A stretch of 64,000 nt of DNA from positions 1 through 64,000 of the forward strand of contig NZ_BDCU01000059.1 of the NCBI RefSeq assembly GCF_001618425.1. Reading direction: 5' to 3'. The position numbers and the translations under genes are program-made. This stretch comes from Nocardia fusca NBRC 14340. GTDB taxonomy: Bacteria; Actinomycetota; Actinomycetes; Mycobacteriales; Mycobacteriaceae. Positions within the stretch are counted from its first letter, which is position 1, and the number at the start of each line of letters is the position of its first letter. Below are positions 26,663 through 35,514 of the stretch, piece after piece. The notes beneath the pieces were generated by a model. That model was not told where the DNA came from, made no database searches, and was given only the letters and a program-made list of their open reading frames with translations.

Positions 26663-27663
26663 CCATGACCGAATCCCCGACCGGAGAAGCACGCGCTCAT
26701 ACCGAACCCGGCCACCGGCTCGAACTCCTGCGTCAGATGATGCGCATCCGGCGATTCGAAGAGCGCTGCATCCAGCTCTACAGCACCGAGAAGATTCGAG
26801 GATTTCTGCACCTCTACATCGGCGAGGAGGCCGTCGCGGCGGGTCTCCTGAGTGAGATCGACGCGGACGACGCGGTGGTATCGACCTATCGCGAACACGG
26901 ACACGCGCTCGCGCGCGGCATCCCGATGACCGCACTGATGGCGGAAATGTTCGGACGCAGTACCGGATGCAGTGGCGGCCGCGGCGGTTCCATGCACCTG
27001 TTCGATGCACAACGGCGGTTCTACGGCGGGAACGCCATCGTGGCCGGCGGTCTGCCGCCGGCACTCGGCCTCGCGCTGGCCGACGTGCTCACCGATACGC
27101 CCCACATCACCGTCTGTTTGTTCGGTGACGGCGCCTTCGCCGAAGGCGAATTCCACGAATGCGCGAACCTCGCCGCCCTCTGGCACCTTCCGGTGCTCTT
27201 CGCCTGCGAGAACAACCAGTACGCGATGGGCACCGCACTGCGCCGGGAACACGCCAACACCGATCTGGCCCTCCGCGCGGCGGGCTACGGGATGGCATCG
27301 TGGCCAGTCGACGGTATGGACGCCGAGGCGGTCGCCGAGGCGGCACGTCGCGCTGTGCAGTCGATACGGGGCGGCGGCGGGCCCTGCTTCCTGGAATTCC
27401 GTACCTATCGCTTCCGCGCGCATTCGCTCTACGACGCCGACCGCTACCGCGACAAAGCCGAGATCGAGCAGTGGAAGGCCCGCGATCCGATCAAACGCCT
27501 GTACGGGCAACTGCGGAACGCCGAGATCATCGACGACCGCGGATACGCCGAGATCGAAACAGACATCGACGCTGAGATCGACGCCGCCATCGTCGAGGCC
27601 GAGGCCGCTCCACTGGAACCCGTCGCCGACCTGACCCGTCATGTGTACGCGGAGCGGCAATGA
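26659..27663 (+). CDS. pdhA: Pyruvate dehydrogenase-type E1 alpha subunit
   Basis: 334 residues. The thiamine diphosphate motif is complete: GDGAFAEGEFHECANLA (GDG at 156-158) to NNQ at 185-187. Before it are RRFEERCIQLY, YREHGHALARG with the active-site His, and GGRGGSMHLFD. The C-terminal YRFRAHSLYDADRYR matches the phosphorylation-loop region of acetoin/pyruvate dehydrogenase alpha chains. ATG 26659 overlaps the synthetase stop and its own stop overlaps the E1beta start. Substrate could be pyruvate, acetoin or a branched 2-oxo acid; the size and GRGGSMHL motif favour pyruvate or acetoin. Confidence 0.94.
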
Positions 27664-28631
27664 CCACCACCTATCGGCAGGCCTTGACAGACGCGCTGCG
27701 TGAAGCCCTGGACCGCGATGAGCGGGTCTTCCTGATGGGCGAGGACGTGGGCGCCTACGGCGGGTGCTTCGGCGTCAGCCGTGGCCTGCTCGACGACTAC
27801 GGGCCGCGCCGTATCCGCGACACCCCGTTGAGCGAATCGGCGTTCGTCGGTGCGGGCATCGGGGCGGCGATCGCCGGCCGACGCCCGATCGTGGAGATCA
27901 TGACCGGCAACTTCAGCCTGCTCGCCCTGGACCAGATCCTCAACAACGCCGCTACGCTGCGGCATATGTCGGGCGGGCAACTCGGTGTGCCGCTGGTGAT
28001 CCGGATGGCCACCGGAGCCGGCCGCCAGCTCGCGGCGCAACATTCGCACAGTCTCGAGTCCTTCTACGCCCACCTGCCCGGCCTGCGCGTACTGTCCGCG
28101 GCAACCGTCGCCGACGCCCGGGGCATGCTGTGGCCCGCCCTGCAGGATCCCGACCCGGTAGTGATATTCGAACCGATCGCGCTGTACAGCAGCAGCGGCG
28201 AATCCCCCGGCCCGGATACCGTCACCGATATCGATACCGCCGAAATCGCCCGGCCGGGCAACGACGTCACCGTCATCGCCTACGGCGGCACCCTGCACAC
28301 CGCGCTGGCCGCCGCCGACCAGCTCGCCGAGACCGGCGTCGACGCGGAGGTGATCGATCTGCGCACACTGCGCCCGCTCGATACGGCCACGATCGTCGAG
28401 TCGGTGAGCCGTACCCATCGTCTGGTGATCGTCGACGAGGGCTGGGGCCGGGTCGGGATAGCCGCCGAGATCGCCGCGGCCACCGCAGAGCACGCCTACT
28501 ACGACCTGGACGCGCCGATCCGGCGGGTGTGCACCGCCGACGTGCCGATCCCCTATGCCCGCCAGCTCGAGGAGGCGGCCCTGCCCTCGGCCGGAGCCGT
28601 CGTCGAGGCAGTGCAGGAAGTGGTGAGCTGA
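27660..28631 (+). CDS. pdhB: Pyruvate dehydrogenase-type E1 beta subunit
   Basis: 323 residues, transketolase-like beta chain: TTTYRQALTDALREALDRD, FLMGEDVGAYGGCFGVSRGL, RIRDTPLSESAFVGAGIGAA with the conserved Glu for cofactor activation, then the C-terminal domain with VIDLRTLRPLDTATIVES and VDEGWGRVGIAAEI. It pairs with E1alpha in a heterotetramer decarboxylating a 2-oxo acid. ATG 27660 overlaps E1alpha by four bases and the stop (28629-28631) is one base before the E2 ATG, so stoichiometric expression is likely. Confidence 0.94.
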   Translation: MTTTYRQALTDALREALDRDERVFLMGEDVGAYGGCFGVSRGLLDDYGPRRIRDTPLSESAFVGAGIGAAIAGRRPIVEIMTGNFSLLALDQILNNAATLRHMSGGQLGVPLVIRMATGAGRQLAAQHSHSLESFYAHLPGLRVLSAATVADARGMLWPALQDPDPVVIFEPIALYSSSGESPGPDTVTDIDTAEIARPGNDVTVIAYGGTLHTALAAADQLAETGVDAEVIDLRTLRPLDTATIVESVSRTHRLVIVDEGWGRVGIAAEIAAATAEHAYYDLDAPIRRVCTADVPIPYARQLEEAALPSAGAVVEAVQEVVS

Positions 28632-28632
28632 G

Positions 28633-30201
28633 ATGACCGAATTCACAATGCCGTCACTGGGCGCCGATATGGTCGAGGGCACCCTGCTGCACTGGTATGT
28701 GCGGCCCGGCCAGGTCGTGCACATCGGAGATGTGGTCGCCGAGGTCGATACGACGAAGTCGGCGATCGAGGTGGAAAGCTTCGACGACGGGATCCTCGCG
28801 GCGATTCTGGTGCCGGAAGGGGCCACGGTTCCGGTAGGAACTCCATTGGCAACCATCGAACCCGCCGCAGGGTCGGTCGGCGCCCCACCGCCTGCCGAGC
28901 GTACGGACGGTGAACCCGCGCCGGAAGGCACCCCGGTAGGTACCCACCCGGATGCAGCCACAACACCGGCAGCCGACCACACCGGCCCTACCCCGTTGCC
29001 GCCGCACACCGCCGAGGCGATATCCGGTGGCCGTGAGATCTCACCGCCGGGCGGTGGCAGGACCGGTAAGAAGGCCGGGCACGACCTACATGCCACCCCA
29101 CTGATCAGGAAACTGGCCGAGGAAGCCGGAATAGATATCGACACCGTCCACGGCTCCGGTCCCGCGGGCCGCGTCGTGCGCGCGGATATCGACCGCATCA
29201 AAGCCGCCGGAAGCTCGAATGCGCCGAGCTCGGAGACCGAGAGAGTAGCGGCTCGTCCTGCCTCCACAATGAGCACCGTCCCTGGCGACCAAGCTGTCCA
29301 GGGCACACCGAAGACATATACGGGCCGCGCGTCGGGGTACGCCCGTCGCCTGGCCTCCGCAGCGGATATCGAGTTGAGCGGTGTGCAGGGCTCGGGCCCC
29401 GATGACGCGATACGCGCACGAGACCTCCCTACCGGCGTATCCGAGCGGCAACCTGTCCCCGACAGCGTCCGCCCGTCCCCACCGCGGAACGTACCGGGAG
29501 ACAACGCGACAGCGGAAACCCCCCGGCGCTCCCCCGCCACTGCCCGCCAGATGATCGCGGCGGCGATGACCCGGTCCAAACGCACTGTGCCCCACTACTA
29601 TCTGTCGAGCACCGTCGATATGGATGCCGCGATGCGGAGGTTGCGGACAGTCAACGAGCAGATGCCGGTACCGGAGCGCATCGTGTCATCGGCGCTGCTG
29701 CTGTGCGCCGCAGCCCGGGCGGCGCGCGCGGTACCCGAACTCAACGGCTTCTGGCTCGACGAAGAATTCCGTCCCGCACCCGATGTGCACGTGGGCATGG
29801 TGGTGTCGCTGCGCGAGGGCGGCATTCTGGTGCCCACCATTTCCGACGCCGACCACCTGTCCGCGACCGCGATGATGCAGGCCGTGCGCGATGCGGTAGC
29901 TCGGACCCGTGCCGGCCGACTGCGCTCCCGCGACATCCTGCAGGCCACCATCACCGTGACCAGCCTGGGCGATCTGGGCGCGGATGCGGTCTTCGGCGTG
30001 ATCCCGGTCCCGCAGGTCGCGATCGTCGGATTCGGTGCCGTCACCGAAAAGCCCTGCGCGGTCGCCGGAATGGTGGGCGTCCGCCCACAGGTCACCGCCA
30101 CGCTGTCCGCCGATCACCGGGCCAGTGACGGGGCCGTAGGGGCTCGTTTTCTACGGTGCCTCGCCGATCACCTACAGCATCCGGAGGAGTTGTGCCCATG
30201 A
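28633..30201 (+). CDS. pdhC: 2-oxo acid dehydrogenase E2 (dihydrolipoyl acyltransferase)
   Basis: 522 residues: a lipoyl domain (about 1-76; lipoyl Lys42 in EVDTTKSAIEV), a Pro/Thr/Ala-rich linker, an E1/E3-binding domain (about 155-192, HATPLIRKLAEEAGIDIDTV), a second, degenerate copy of that domain (about 230-268, SGYARRLASAADIELSGVQ), another linker, and the catalytic domain (about 290-522) ending SADHRASDG with His495 and Asp499. The tandem binding domain is uncommon. No E3 (lipoamide dehydrogenase) gene is present nearby, so a housekeeping E3 must serve. The stop overlaps the ACP start (ATGA, 30198). Confidence 0.94.
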   Translation: MTEFTMPSLGADMVEGTLLHWYVRPGQVVHIGDVVAEVDTTKSAIEVESFDDGILAAILVPEGATVPVGTPLATIEPAAGSVGAPPPAERTDGEPAPEGTPVGTHPDAATTPAADHTGPTPLPPHTAEAISGGREISPPGGGRTGKKAGHDLHATPLIRKLAEEAGIDIDTVHGSGPAGRVVRADIDRIKAAGSSNAPSSETERVAARPASTMSTVPGDQAVQGTPKTYTGRASGYARRLASAADIELSGVQGSGPDDAIRARDLPTGVSERQPVPDSVRPSPPRNVPGDNATAETPRRSPATARQMIAAAMTRSKRTVPHYYLSSTVDMDAAMRRLRTVNEQMPVPERIVSSALLLCAAARAARAVPELNGFWLDEEFRPAPDVHVGMVVSLREGGILVPTISDADHLSATAMMQAVRDAVARTRAGRLRSRDILQATITVTSLGDLGADAVFGVIPVPQVAIVGFGAVTEKPCAVAGMVGVRPQVTATLSADHRASDGAVGARFLRCLADHLQHPEELCP

Positions 30202-30455
30202 CCACTGGAATGGCTTCCCGCGCGGAAGCAGTCGCTCTTGTCCGACATTCGCTCAGTGGCTTCGCCACCGAAGCCGAGCTCGCCGAGTTGGGCGAGACGC
30301 AGCCGCTGCGCAGCACGCTCGAACTCGACTCGATCGACTTCCTCACCTTCGTCGAACGGCTCGCCGCAGGCAGCAACCGAAGGATCGACGAAGACGATTA
30401 CCCACGCCTGTCGACAATCGGATCCTGTGCGCAGTTTCTCACCGAAAGCCGTTAG
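30198..30455 (+). CDS. Acyl carrier protein
   Basis: 85 residues in a four-helix ACP layout with the phosphopantetheine Ser in LELDSIDFLTF (LxxDSIxF, Ser near residue 41). It starts at ATG 30198 inside the E2 stop overlap; GGAGGAG at 30183 is the ribosome site. ACPs carry acyl chains as thioesters for lipid or polyketide enzymes; none of those is adjacent. Its coupling to an acyl-CoA synthetase and PDH-type E1/E2 suggests that the acyl product may be moved onto, or sensed through, this carrier (inference). It is the last gene of the operon and faces the flavodoxin-like gene tail to tail, 22 bases away. Confidence 0.9.
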   Translation: MTTGMASRAEAVALVRHSLSGFATEAELAELGETQPLRSTLELDSIDFLTFVERLAAGSNRRIDEDDYPRLSTIGSCAQFLTESR

Positions 30456-30477
30456 CGAGCACACCGCCGTCCCGGGA

Positions 30478-31029
30478 TCAGGGATGGATAACGTGTGTGC
30501 TTGCCGCGGGCAGGCCCAGCGAGTCACCGATCCCGGTGGCCCACCCTTGGATCGCGGACCAGTCCCGCAGATCGCCGTAGCGACCACCGCCCAGGAGACG
30601 GTAGAGCGTACGTGCCTTCCGGGATACGCCACGACGCTCGTAGATCCCGGCGAACGCACTGTAGTCACGGGCGCGTACCGCGTCACGCAGAGCTGCGATC
30701 TTCTTGGGAACGACCCGCCCGAGGCGCCGTCCGACCGGACCGCGTAACGCCGGTCCGAGCCCGACACCGAAGAGGCGGACATCGGTCGCGGCAAGCTCCG
30801 CGCGATTACGGCCGATATAGTCCACTGCGGCCGGCAGGAAATCCATATTGTGGATCGCGCTGCCGAGGATCACCATGTCGAAGTCCGCAGGGCCGGGTGC
30901 GTAGCCGACCTCGCGCAATTGCACCTCGGCGCCACGGTCTGCCAGATCAGCGGCGATGAACTCGGCGATATCGCGGGTGGAACCCTGTTCCGTGGCGTAG
31001 ATGACCGCCACCTTCCTGGTCGGAGTCAT
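30478..31029 (-). CDS. Flavodoxin-fold protein (HemG-like)
   Basis: 183 residues. FMN phosphate loop YATEQGSTRDIAEFIAADL at residues 10-28, then DFDMVILGSAIHNMDFLPAAV, like the menaquinone-dependent protoporphyrinogen oxidase HemG and similar long-chain flavodoxins. ATG 31029 is the best start although its ribosome site is weak. It is divergent from the DUF2267 gene with two DosR-like sites between. Possible roles are quinone-linked heme synthesis without oxygen, or general electron transfer. Protoporphyrinogen oxidation without oxygen would suit the regulon, but this function is not proven by sequence. Confidence 0.87.
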   Translation of the reverse strand: MTPTRKVAVIYATEQGSTRDIAEFIAADLADRGAEVQLREVGYAPGPADFDMVILGSAIHNMDFLPAAVDYIGRNRAELAATDVRLFGVGLGPALRGPVGRRLGRVVPKKIAALRDAVRARDYSAFAGIYERRGVSRKARTLYRLLGGGRYGDLRDWSAIQGWATGIGDSLGLPAASTHVIHP

Positions 31030-31146
31030 GGTTCGAGTGTCGCTCGGTTCCGGACGCCTCGAGCAGAGTCGACAAGCCTTTGCCCCGGGGACCATCGACC
31101 CGCCGGGTCCGCTCCGGGCGTGAGCTTCGGGCAACCGATTGTGGTC

Positions 31147-31160
31147 AGGACCATCGCCCC
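31147..31160. promoter_or_regulatory. DosR-box-like site 1, flavodoxin/DUF2267 divergent promoter
   Basis: AGGACCATCGCCCC, 10 of 14 matches to the skewed box. Its centre is 22 bases from the stronger site at 31169, the same spacing as the pair at 40704 and 40726. Confidence 0.4.
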
Positions 31161-31168
31161 GAGCATCG

Positions 31169-31182
31169 GCGACTTCCGGCCC
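31169..31182. promoter_or_regulatory. DosR-box-like site 2, flavodoxin/DUF2267 divergent promoter
   Basis: GCGACTTCCGGCCC, 12 of 14 matches to the skewed box, 80 bases before the DUF2267 start. Confidence 0.5.
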
Positions 31183-31261
31183 TGCACGATTGCGGTACGG
31201 GAATCGAGGCTGGAAATGCACCCCACCGGTGTTCTCGGACGAGCCGCGAGGAGGCGACCGC

Positions 31262-31933
31262 ATGGCGCACCGTAATGATCCGCTTGCCGCAGGAGTTCAC
31301 ACGGCACACGCCTGGCTGAACGCTGTCGCCGACGAACTGGGCACCGAGGACCGCCAGTTCGCCTTCCGTGCGCTGCGCGCGTGGATGCATACCGTCCGCG
31401 ACCGGATCGGGGTGTCCAACTCTGCCCATATGAGCGCGCAACTGCCCGAACTCCTTCGTGGAGTGTGGTACGAGGGTTGGGTACCTGCCAGAGTGCCGGT
31501 CCGGCACAGCATCGCCGCGTTCATCGATCAATTCGCCGAACAAGCGCGCATCGACCGCGGTGAGGTCGTACCGATCGCCGGGAAGATCACCCGAGCACTG
31601 GACCAACTCTTCGCGCCCGGCCAGCTGACCCGGGTCTTCGCGGTGCTGCCCGGCCCCCTCGGCATCGCCCTGTGGGGTGATTTCCTCGGCGAACCCGAGA
31701 CTGCGTACGCCTCACCTCGAGCGCCTACCCAGCGATACGCACCTGACCAGAACCACGACCTCGCCCAGCAGCTCCGAGTCCTGGGCGAGGCGGTAGCGGT
31801 GCTGGTCCGTGGACTCGAGCAGCTGCCCGCACTGCCCCCGGACGAGCAACGAGTTGCCGCCGCGGCACAGTCGGCGCACCGCATCTTGCTGGCCGAGGGG
31901 CTGGTCGATCAGCGCGCCACGGAAGTGAGTTGA
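31262..31933 (+). CDS. DUF2267 domain protein with extended C-terminus
   Basis: 223 residues. The first 140 align with the DUF2267 protein at 20768 (AGVHTAHAWLNAVADELG, AFRALRAWMHTVRDRIG, QLPELLRGVWYEGWVP). The last 65 add a helical tail (AQQLRVLGEAVAVLVRGLEQL). ATG 31262 follows GAGGAGG by eight bases. It lies 181 bases before the phosphoribosyltransferase-esterase gene in the same direction and may share its transcript. Function is unknown; the presence of a DUF2267 gene at the head of two separate dormancy units is notable. Confidence 0.88.
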   Translation: MAHRNDPLAAGVHTAHAWLNAVADELGTEDRQFAFRALRAWMHTVRDRIGVSNSAHMSAQLPELLRGVWYEGWVPARVPVRHSIAAFIDQFAEQARIDRGEVVPIAGKITRALDQLFAPGQLTRVFAVLPGPLGIALWGDFLGEPETAYASPRAPTQRYAPDQNHDLAQQLRVLGEAVAVLVRGLEQLPALPPDEQRVAAAAQSAHRILLAEGLVDQRATEVS

Positions 31934-32114
31934 GCATGCTGCAGTCCACAATGTCGCTCGGCCGTGCGCCCGGTCGGCGGAGGGGACCGGCTGCCGTGCG
32001 CGCCGCCGACCGTGAGACCACGAGACCAGGACGGAAGGCGCAATTATGCGCGGAATCGGCCGAGACCCACCGGCGAGACGATCGCATCACCCGATGAATC
32101 GGGAGGAGAACACC

Positions 32115-34151
32115 ATGTCGGCACCGGAGACGGGAGCAACGCGGCCGAGCATCTTCCAGGACCGTCGCGAAGCGGGACGAGCACTGGCCCGGCTGCTGGA
32201 GCATTATCGCGGCGACCCCGACGTTGTGGTGCTCGGTTTGGCGCGGGGTGGTCTGCCGGTCGCGTGGGAGATCGCCGCCGCGCTGGGAGCGCCGATGGAC
32301 GCGATGATCGTCCGCAAACTCGGTGCGCCCGGCAATCCGGAATTCGCCATCGGCGCGCTGGCCTCCGACGGCCGTATCGTACTCAACGACGATGTCGTAC
32401 GCGCCCTGCGACTCTCCGCCGCTCAGGTTCGGGAAATAGCACGCGACGAGGCGGCGGAGCTGTCCCGGCGTGAGGCGGCCTATCGCAGCGGGCGTGGGCC
32501 GCTCGAGGTGGCCGGCCGCACAGTGGTCCTCGTCGATGACGGGCTCGCGACCGGCGCGAGCATGTTCGCCGCCGTCGAGGCGATCCGCGACGCGGAACCG
32601 AAACAGATCGTCGTCGCCGTCGCAGCCGCACCCGAATCCACCTGCCGCGAACTCGGCGCCGCGGTCGATGAATTCGTCTGCGCGACGATGCCCTCACCGT
32701 TCCGGGCCGTCGGCGAATCGTATTGGGATTTCACCCAGGTCACCGACGAAGAAGTCGCGGAATTGATGGCGGCCCCCACGAGGGGCGCACCCCCGCGCCG
32801 TGCTCCGGATGCGGCGATCGTGCGCGATGCGGGCATCGATGCCCCCGCCGGGGTGCCACCGGGGGAGGTACTCGATGATCTCGTCGGCGACGCCCGGTTC
32901 GTCCTCATCGGAGAGAGCTCGCACGGTACCCATGAGTTCTACTCGGCGCGCGCGGAGATCACCAAATGGCTCATCGAACAGCGCGGGTTCACCGCGGTGG
33001 CGGCCGAAGCCGACTGGCCCGACGCGCACCGGGTCGACCGATACGTCCGGGGGCACGGCGACGACCACGACGCGGAGAGCGCCTTGGCGGGCTTCGAGCG
33101 CTTTCCGTCGTGGATGTGGCGTAACACCGTGGTCCGGGACTTCGTCGAATGGTTGCATGCCCACAACGCACGATGCCGTGCGGCCGGTGTCACCGAATCC
33201 GGGTTCTACGGGCTCGATCTGTACAGCCTGCACCGTTCGATGCGCGAAGTGGTGCGCTACCTCGACAAGGTCGACCCACGCGCGGCACGGCGGGCCGAAA
33301 CGCGCTACTCGTGCTTCGACCAGGTGAGCGGTGACGAAGCCGAGGCCTACGGTTTCGCCGCGGCGTTCGGCGCCGGCGAGTCGTGCGAAAGTGAAGTCGT
33401 CGATCAACTGATCGAACTGCAGCGCGGGCTGCTCACCGCCACGATGTCACACGGCCGGGGTGCCGACGAACAATTCGACGCCCTGCGCAACGCCTGGTCG
33501 GTCCGCAATGCCGAGGCCTACTATCGTGCGATGTTCGCGGGGCGGGTGCACTCGTGGAATCTCCGCGACCGGCATATGGCGCAGACCTTGGAGGCCCTGG
33601 CCACCCACCTGGCACGACCGGGAGAATACGCTCGGATCCACGGCGAACCACGCATCGTGGTGTGGGCACACAACTCCCACGTCGGCGACGCGCGCGCCAC
33701 CGAACTGGGTTCCGAAGGCCAGGTCACTATCGGCCAACTGGTCCGCGAACGCCACGGCGCGCAGTGCCGGACCATCGGTTTCAGCACCAGCTCGGGTACC
33801 GTCACCGCGGCCCGGTCCTGGGGCGGACCCGCGCTGCGCGAAACCGTTCGTGATCCGCTACCGTCCAGCCTCGAATGCCTGTTGCGCGATACCGGGAGGC
33901 CGGAGTTCCTGCTCCGGCTCGATACCGCCGGAACGGCCACCGAAGTGCTCGACACGCCCCGGATACAGCGCGCCATCGGTGTCGTGTACAGCCCCGGCAC
34001 CGAGCGACAGAGCCACTACTTCCACGCTCGCACGGCCCGGCAGTTCGATGCCCTCATCCATATAGACACCACGACCGCGCTGCAGCCACTGCCATCGGAC
34101 AGCCGCCGCGGCCGGGGCACCATACCGGAAAGTTACCCCAGTGGCCTGTGA
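32115..34151 (+). CDS. Phosphoribosyltransferase-erythromycin esterase-like fusion (Rv2030c-like)
   Basis: 678 residues, matching the length and order of M. tuberculosis Rv2030c. Residues about 15-225 are a type I phosphoribosyltransferase with the PRPP loop VVLVDDGLATGASM (Asp140-Asp141). Residues about 255-670 are an erythromycin-esterase-like domain: VLIGESSHGTHEFYSARAEI, VAAEADWPDAHRVDRYV and VVWAHNSHVGDARATELG, which keep the His and Glu residues of the EreA fold. Its natural substrates are not known. ATG 32115 has GGGAGGAG upstream. In M. tuberculosis this gene sits with hspX, pfkB and a USP under DosR; here hspX is the next gene, convergent. The long frame before 32115 is not used. Confidence 0.93.
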   Translation: MSAPETGATRPSIFQDRREAGRALARLLEHYRGDPDVVVLGLARGGLPVAWEIAAALGAPMDAMIVRKLGAPGNPEFAIGALASDGRIVLNDDVVRALRLSAAQVREIARDEAAELSRREAAYRSGRGPLEVAGRTVVLVDDGLATGASMFAAVEAIRDAEPKQIVVAVAAAPESTCRELGAAVDEFVCATMPSPFRAVGESYWDFTQVTDEEVAELMAAPTRGAPPRRAPDAAIVRDAGIDAPAGVPPGEVLDDLVGDARFVLIGESSHGTHEFYSARAEITKWLIEQRGFTAVAAEADWPDAHRVDRYVRGHGDDHDAESALAGFERFPSWMWRNTVVRDFVEWLHAHNARCRAAGVTESGFYGLDLYSLHRSMREVVRYLDKVDPRAARRAETRYSCFDQVSGDEAEAYGFAAAFGAGESCESEVVDQLIELQRGLLTATMSHGRGADEQFDALRNAWSVRNAEAYYRAMFAGRVHSWNLRDRHMAQTLEALATHLARPGEYARIHGEPRIVVWAHNSHVGDARATELGSEGQVTIGQLVRERHGAQCRTIGFSTSSGTVTAARSWGGPALRETVRDPLPSSLECLLRDTGRPEFLLRLDTAGTATEVLDTPRIQRAIGVVYSPGTERQSHYFHARTARQFDALIHIDTTTALQPLPSDSRRGRGTIPESYPSGL

Positions 34152-34383
34152 ACCGTTGCCGGCGTAGGTGGCTGTTGACGCGTTCGAGTCCGTTGTCGTC
34201 CGCGACGCCGGTGGCCGCGGCAGTTCGTGCGGCAAGCCGTTCAAGTGGACCCGGGCCCCGCTTCCCGACCGGCACGGCATCGAGGTGCCGGGTGCGCAGA
34301 TCCTGCATGAGTTCTTCGATGAACGGCATCCCTTGCTTCTGCGCGCATGCGTTCCTACGATCCACGTGACGTTCTCCCGGTGA

Positions 34384-34423
34384 CCGGCTCCCGAGCCGGG
34401 CACCGGCGTCCGCATCGGTGCCC
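34384..34423 (-). terminator. Double hairpin downstream of hspX
   Basis: Two adjacent stems: CCGGCTC/GAGCCGG (34384-34399) and GGGCACCG/CGGTGCCC (34398-34423), directly after the hspX stop. There is no U-tract, as is common in actinobacteria. It could stop transcripts from both convergent genes. Confidence 0.45.
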
Positions 34424-34428
34424 GCTGT

Positions 34429-34851
34429 TCAGTCGGCGGTGGTGACCTCGATTTTTTTGGCGGTTTCCTGCGGTTCCCGCAGCGGGACGCCGACAGTGAG
34501 GATGCCTCGAGCGTAGTCGGCTTCGATCTTGTCCGTTTCCGCGTTCTGGGGCAGCGCGACGGTGCGGTAGAACGAACCGTAGCTGAACTCGGAATGGCCG
34601 TTCTCGACTTTCTTTTCCGATCGTTCGGCCTTGATTACCAGCTGGCGTCCCTGGACGCTCACGTCGATATCCTTGTTCGGATCGACGCCGGGGATCTCCG
34701 TGCGAACGGTGTATCGACCGTCTTCGACCGAATCCTCGACGCGTAGCAGGTGACCGCTGAACATCGGCCCGAGACCGGTCGGGGCGAATGTGTTCCACAG
34801 ATCGTGCAGTTCCGGAAGCAGTGGCTCACGGTGAGCAGGGAGCAGTCCCAT
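34429..34851 (-). CDS. hspX: HspX/alpha-crystallin small heat shock protein (Hsp20)
   Basis: 140 residues (M. tuberculosis HspX: 144). The alpha-crystallin domain runs from LLRVEDSVEDGRYTVRTEIP to GILTVGVPLREP, with GVDPNKDIDVSVQGRQLVI and FSYGSFYRTVALPQ in between. ATG 34851 is set by AAGGAG six bases upstream; the longer frame is spurious. This ATP-independent chaperone forms oligomers and is the classical marker of the DosR response. Two DosR-like sites lie in the divergent region to its right. It is convergent with the Rv2030c-like gene, the reverse of the M. tuberculosis arrangement where the two are co-directional. Confidence 0.95.
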   Translation of the reverse strand: MGLLPAHREPLLPELHDLWNTFAPTGLGPMFSGHLLRVEDSVEDGRYTVRTEIPGVDPNKDIDVSVQGRQLVIKAERSEKKVENGHSEFSYGSFYRTVALPQNAETDKIEADYARGILTVGVPLREPQETAKKIEVTTAD

Positions 34852-34963
34852 GATGTCTCCTTCGATGACGCCGGATATATGACCCACCGATTCCACCGTG
34901 TCACGGTGCGTCCGGGCCAGGGTCCGACGTCGCCGCATCCACCGCCGGGCGACCACTCACCGA

Positions 34964-34977
34964 AGGACGGAAGTCCC
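34964..34977. promoter_or_regulatory. DosR-box-like site, hspX side
   Basis: AGGACGGAAGTCCC, 11 of 14 matches to GGGACYWWRGTCCC with perfect GGAC and AGTCCC arms, 113 bases upstream of hspX. Confidence 0.55.
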
Positions 34978-35046
34978 CGACATTCGTCGGTGTCGGCACC
35001 GTGCATCGCACGCCGTGCCACATCGCCCTTCGCCTGTCCGCCGAGT

Positions 35047-35060
35047 AGGACCAAGTACCC
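35047..35060. promoter_or_regulatory. DosR-box-like site, DUF1918 side
   Basis: AGGACCAAGTACCC, 11 of 14 matches to GGGACYWWRGTCCC, about 158 bases before the DUF1918 start and 196 before hspX. Confidence 0.4.
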
Positions 35061-35217
35061 ATGGTGTGACGACGATCGGACCTCGTGGAACACGCTTCCG
35101 TGGTCGAGCCTTGAGGAAGGTTGCGTAACTCGCACGAAGATACGCGCAGTCCGCGGGAGGCGACGGCAGAAGCGTCCCCCCGCGCGACCGGAACGAGCCG
35201 GAGGAGGCCGAGTTGCG

Positions 35218-35478
35218 ATGCGAGCCCAGGTCGGGGATTGGCTGATCGTCGAGGGACGGGCACTCGGTGGCACTGTTCGCCGGGGACTGATCGAAGAAGT
35301 CCACGGCACTGACGGCGCGCCACCGTACCTCGTGCACTGGACCGATACCGGGAGCCGCGCACTCACGTTTCCCGGTCCCGACGCCCGCGCGGTGACGAGC
35401 GCGGAGTTACGGGCCGAGGAGGAGATCGTGGCGAACCATTTCTCCTCGAAGCACTACCGGCCGACGACGCGCACCTGA
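35218..35478 (+). CDS. DUF1918 domain protein
   Basis: 86 residues. The DUF1918 signature begins at the N-terminus (MRAQVGDWLIVEGRALGGTV) and continues RRGLIEEVHGTDGAPPYLV and HWTDTGSRALTFPGPDA, a small SH3-like beta-barrel. ATG 35218 has GGAGGAGG about ten bases upstream. Function is unknown; the family is abundant in actinobacteria and often stress-induced. It is divergent from hspX and convergent with otsB1, with a nested palindrome at the shared 3' end. Confidence 0.88.
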   Translation: MRAQVGDWLIVEGRALGGTVRRGLIEEVHGTDGAPPYLVHWTDTGSRALTFPGPDARAVTSAELRAEEEIVANHFSSKHYRPTTRT

Positions 35479-35480
35479 TG

Positions 35481-35514
35481 GTAGCGAGCTGTTCCGGCCG
35501 GAAGTGTTCGCTAC
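35481..35514. terminator. Nested palindromic hairpin between convergent genes
   Basis: Outer arms GTAGCGA (35481-35487) and TCGCTAC (35508-35514) enclose a perfect inner palindrome, TTCCGGCCGGAA (35492-35503). It starts two bases after the DUF1918 stop and runs into the otsB1 stop, so it can act as a two-way terminator. Confidence 0.6.

Larger units (their letters stand above)
34852..35217. other. Divergent promoter region, hspX and DUF1918
   Basis: 366 bases with no supported gene. Two DosR-box-like sites (34964, 35047) are listed separately. Confidence 0.5.

Noticed and set aside
34054..34365. Minus-strand frame with coding-like codon use (IEELMQDLRTRHLDAVPVG)
   Set aside because: Attractive codon bias but it overlaps the 3' end of the Rv2030c-like gene in antisense, has no recognisable domain and a weak ribosome site; may be a gene fragment.
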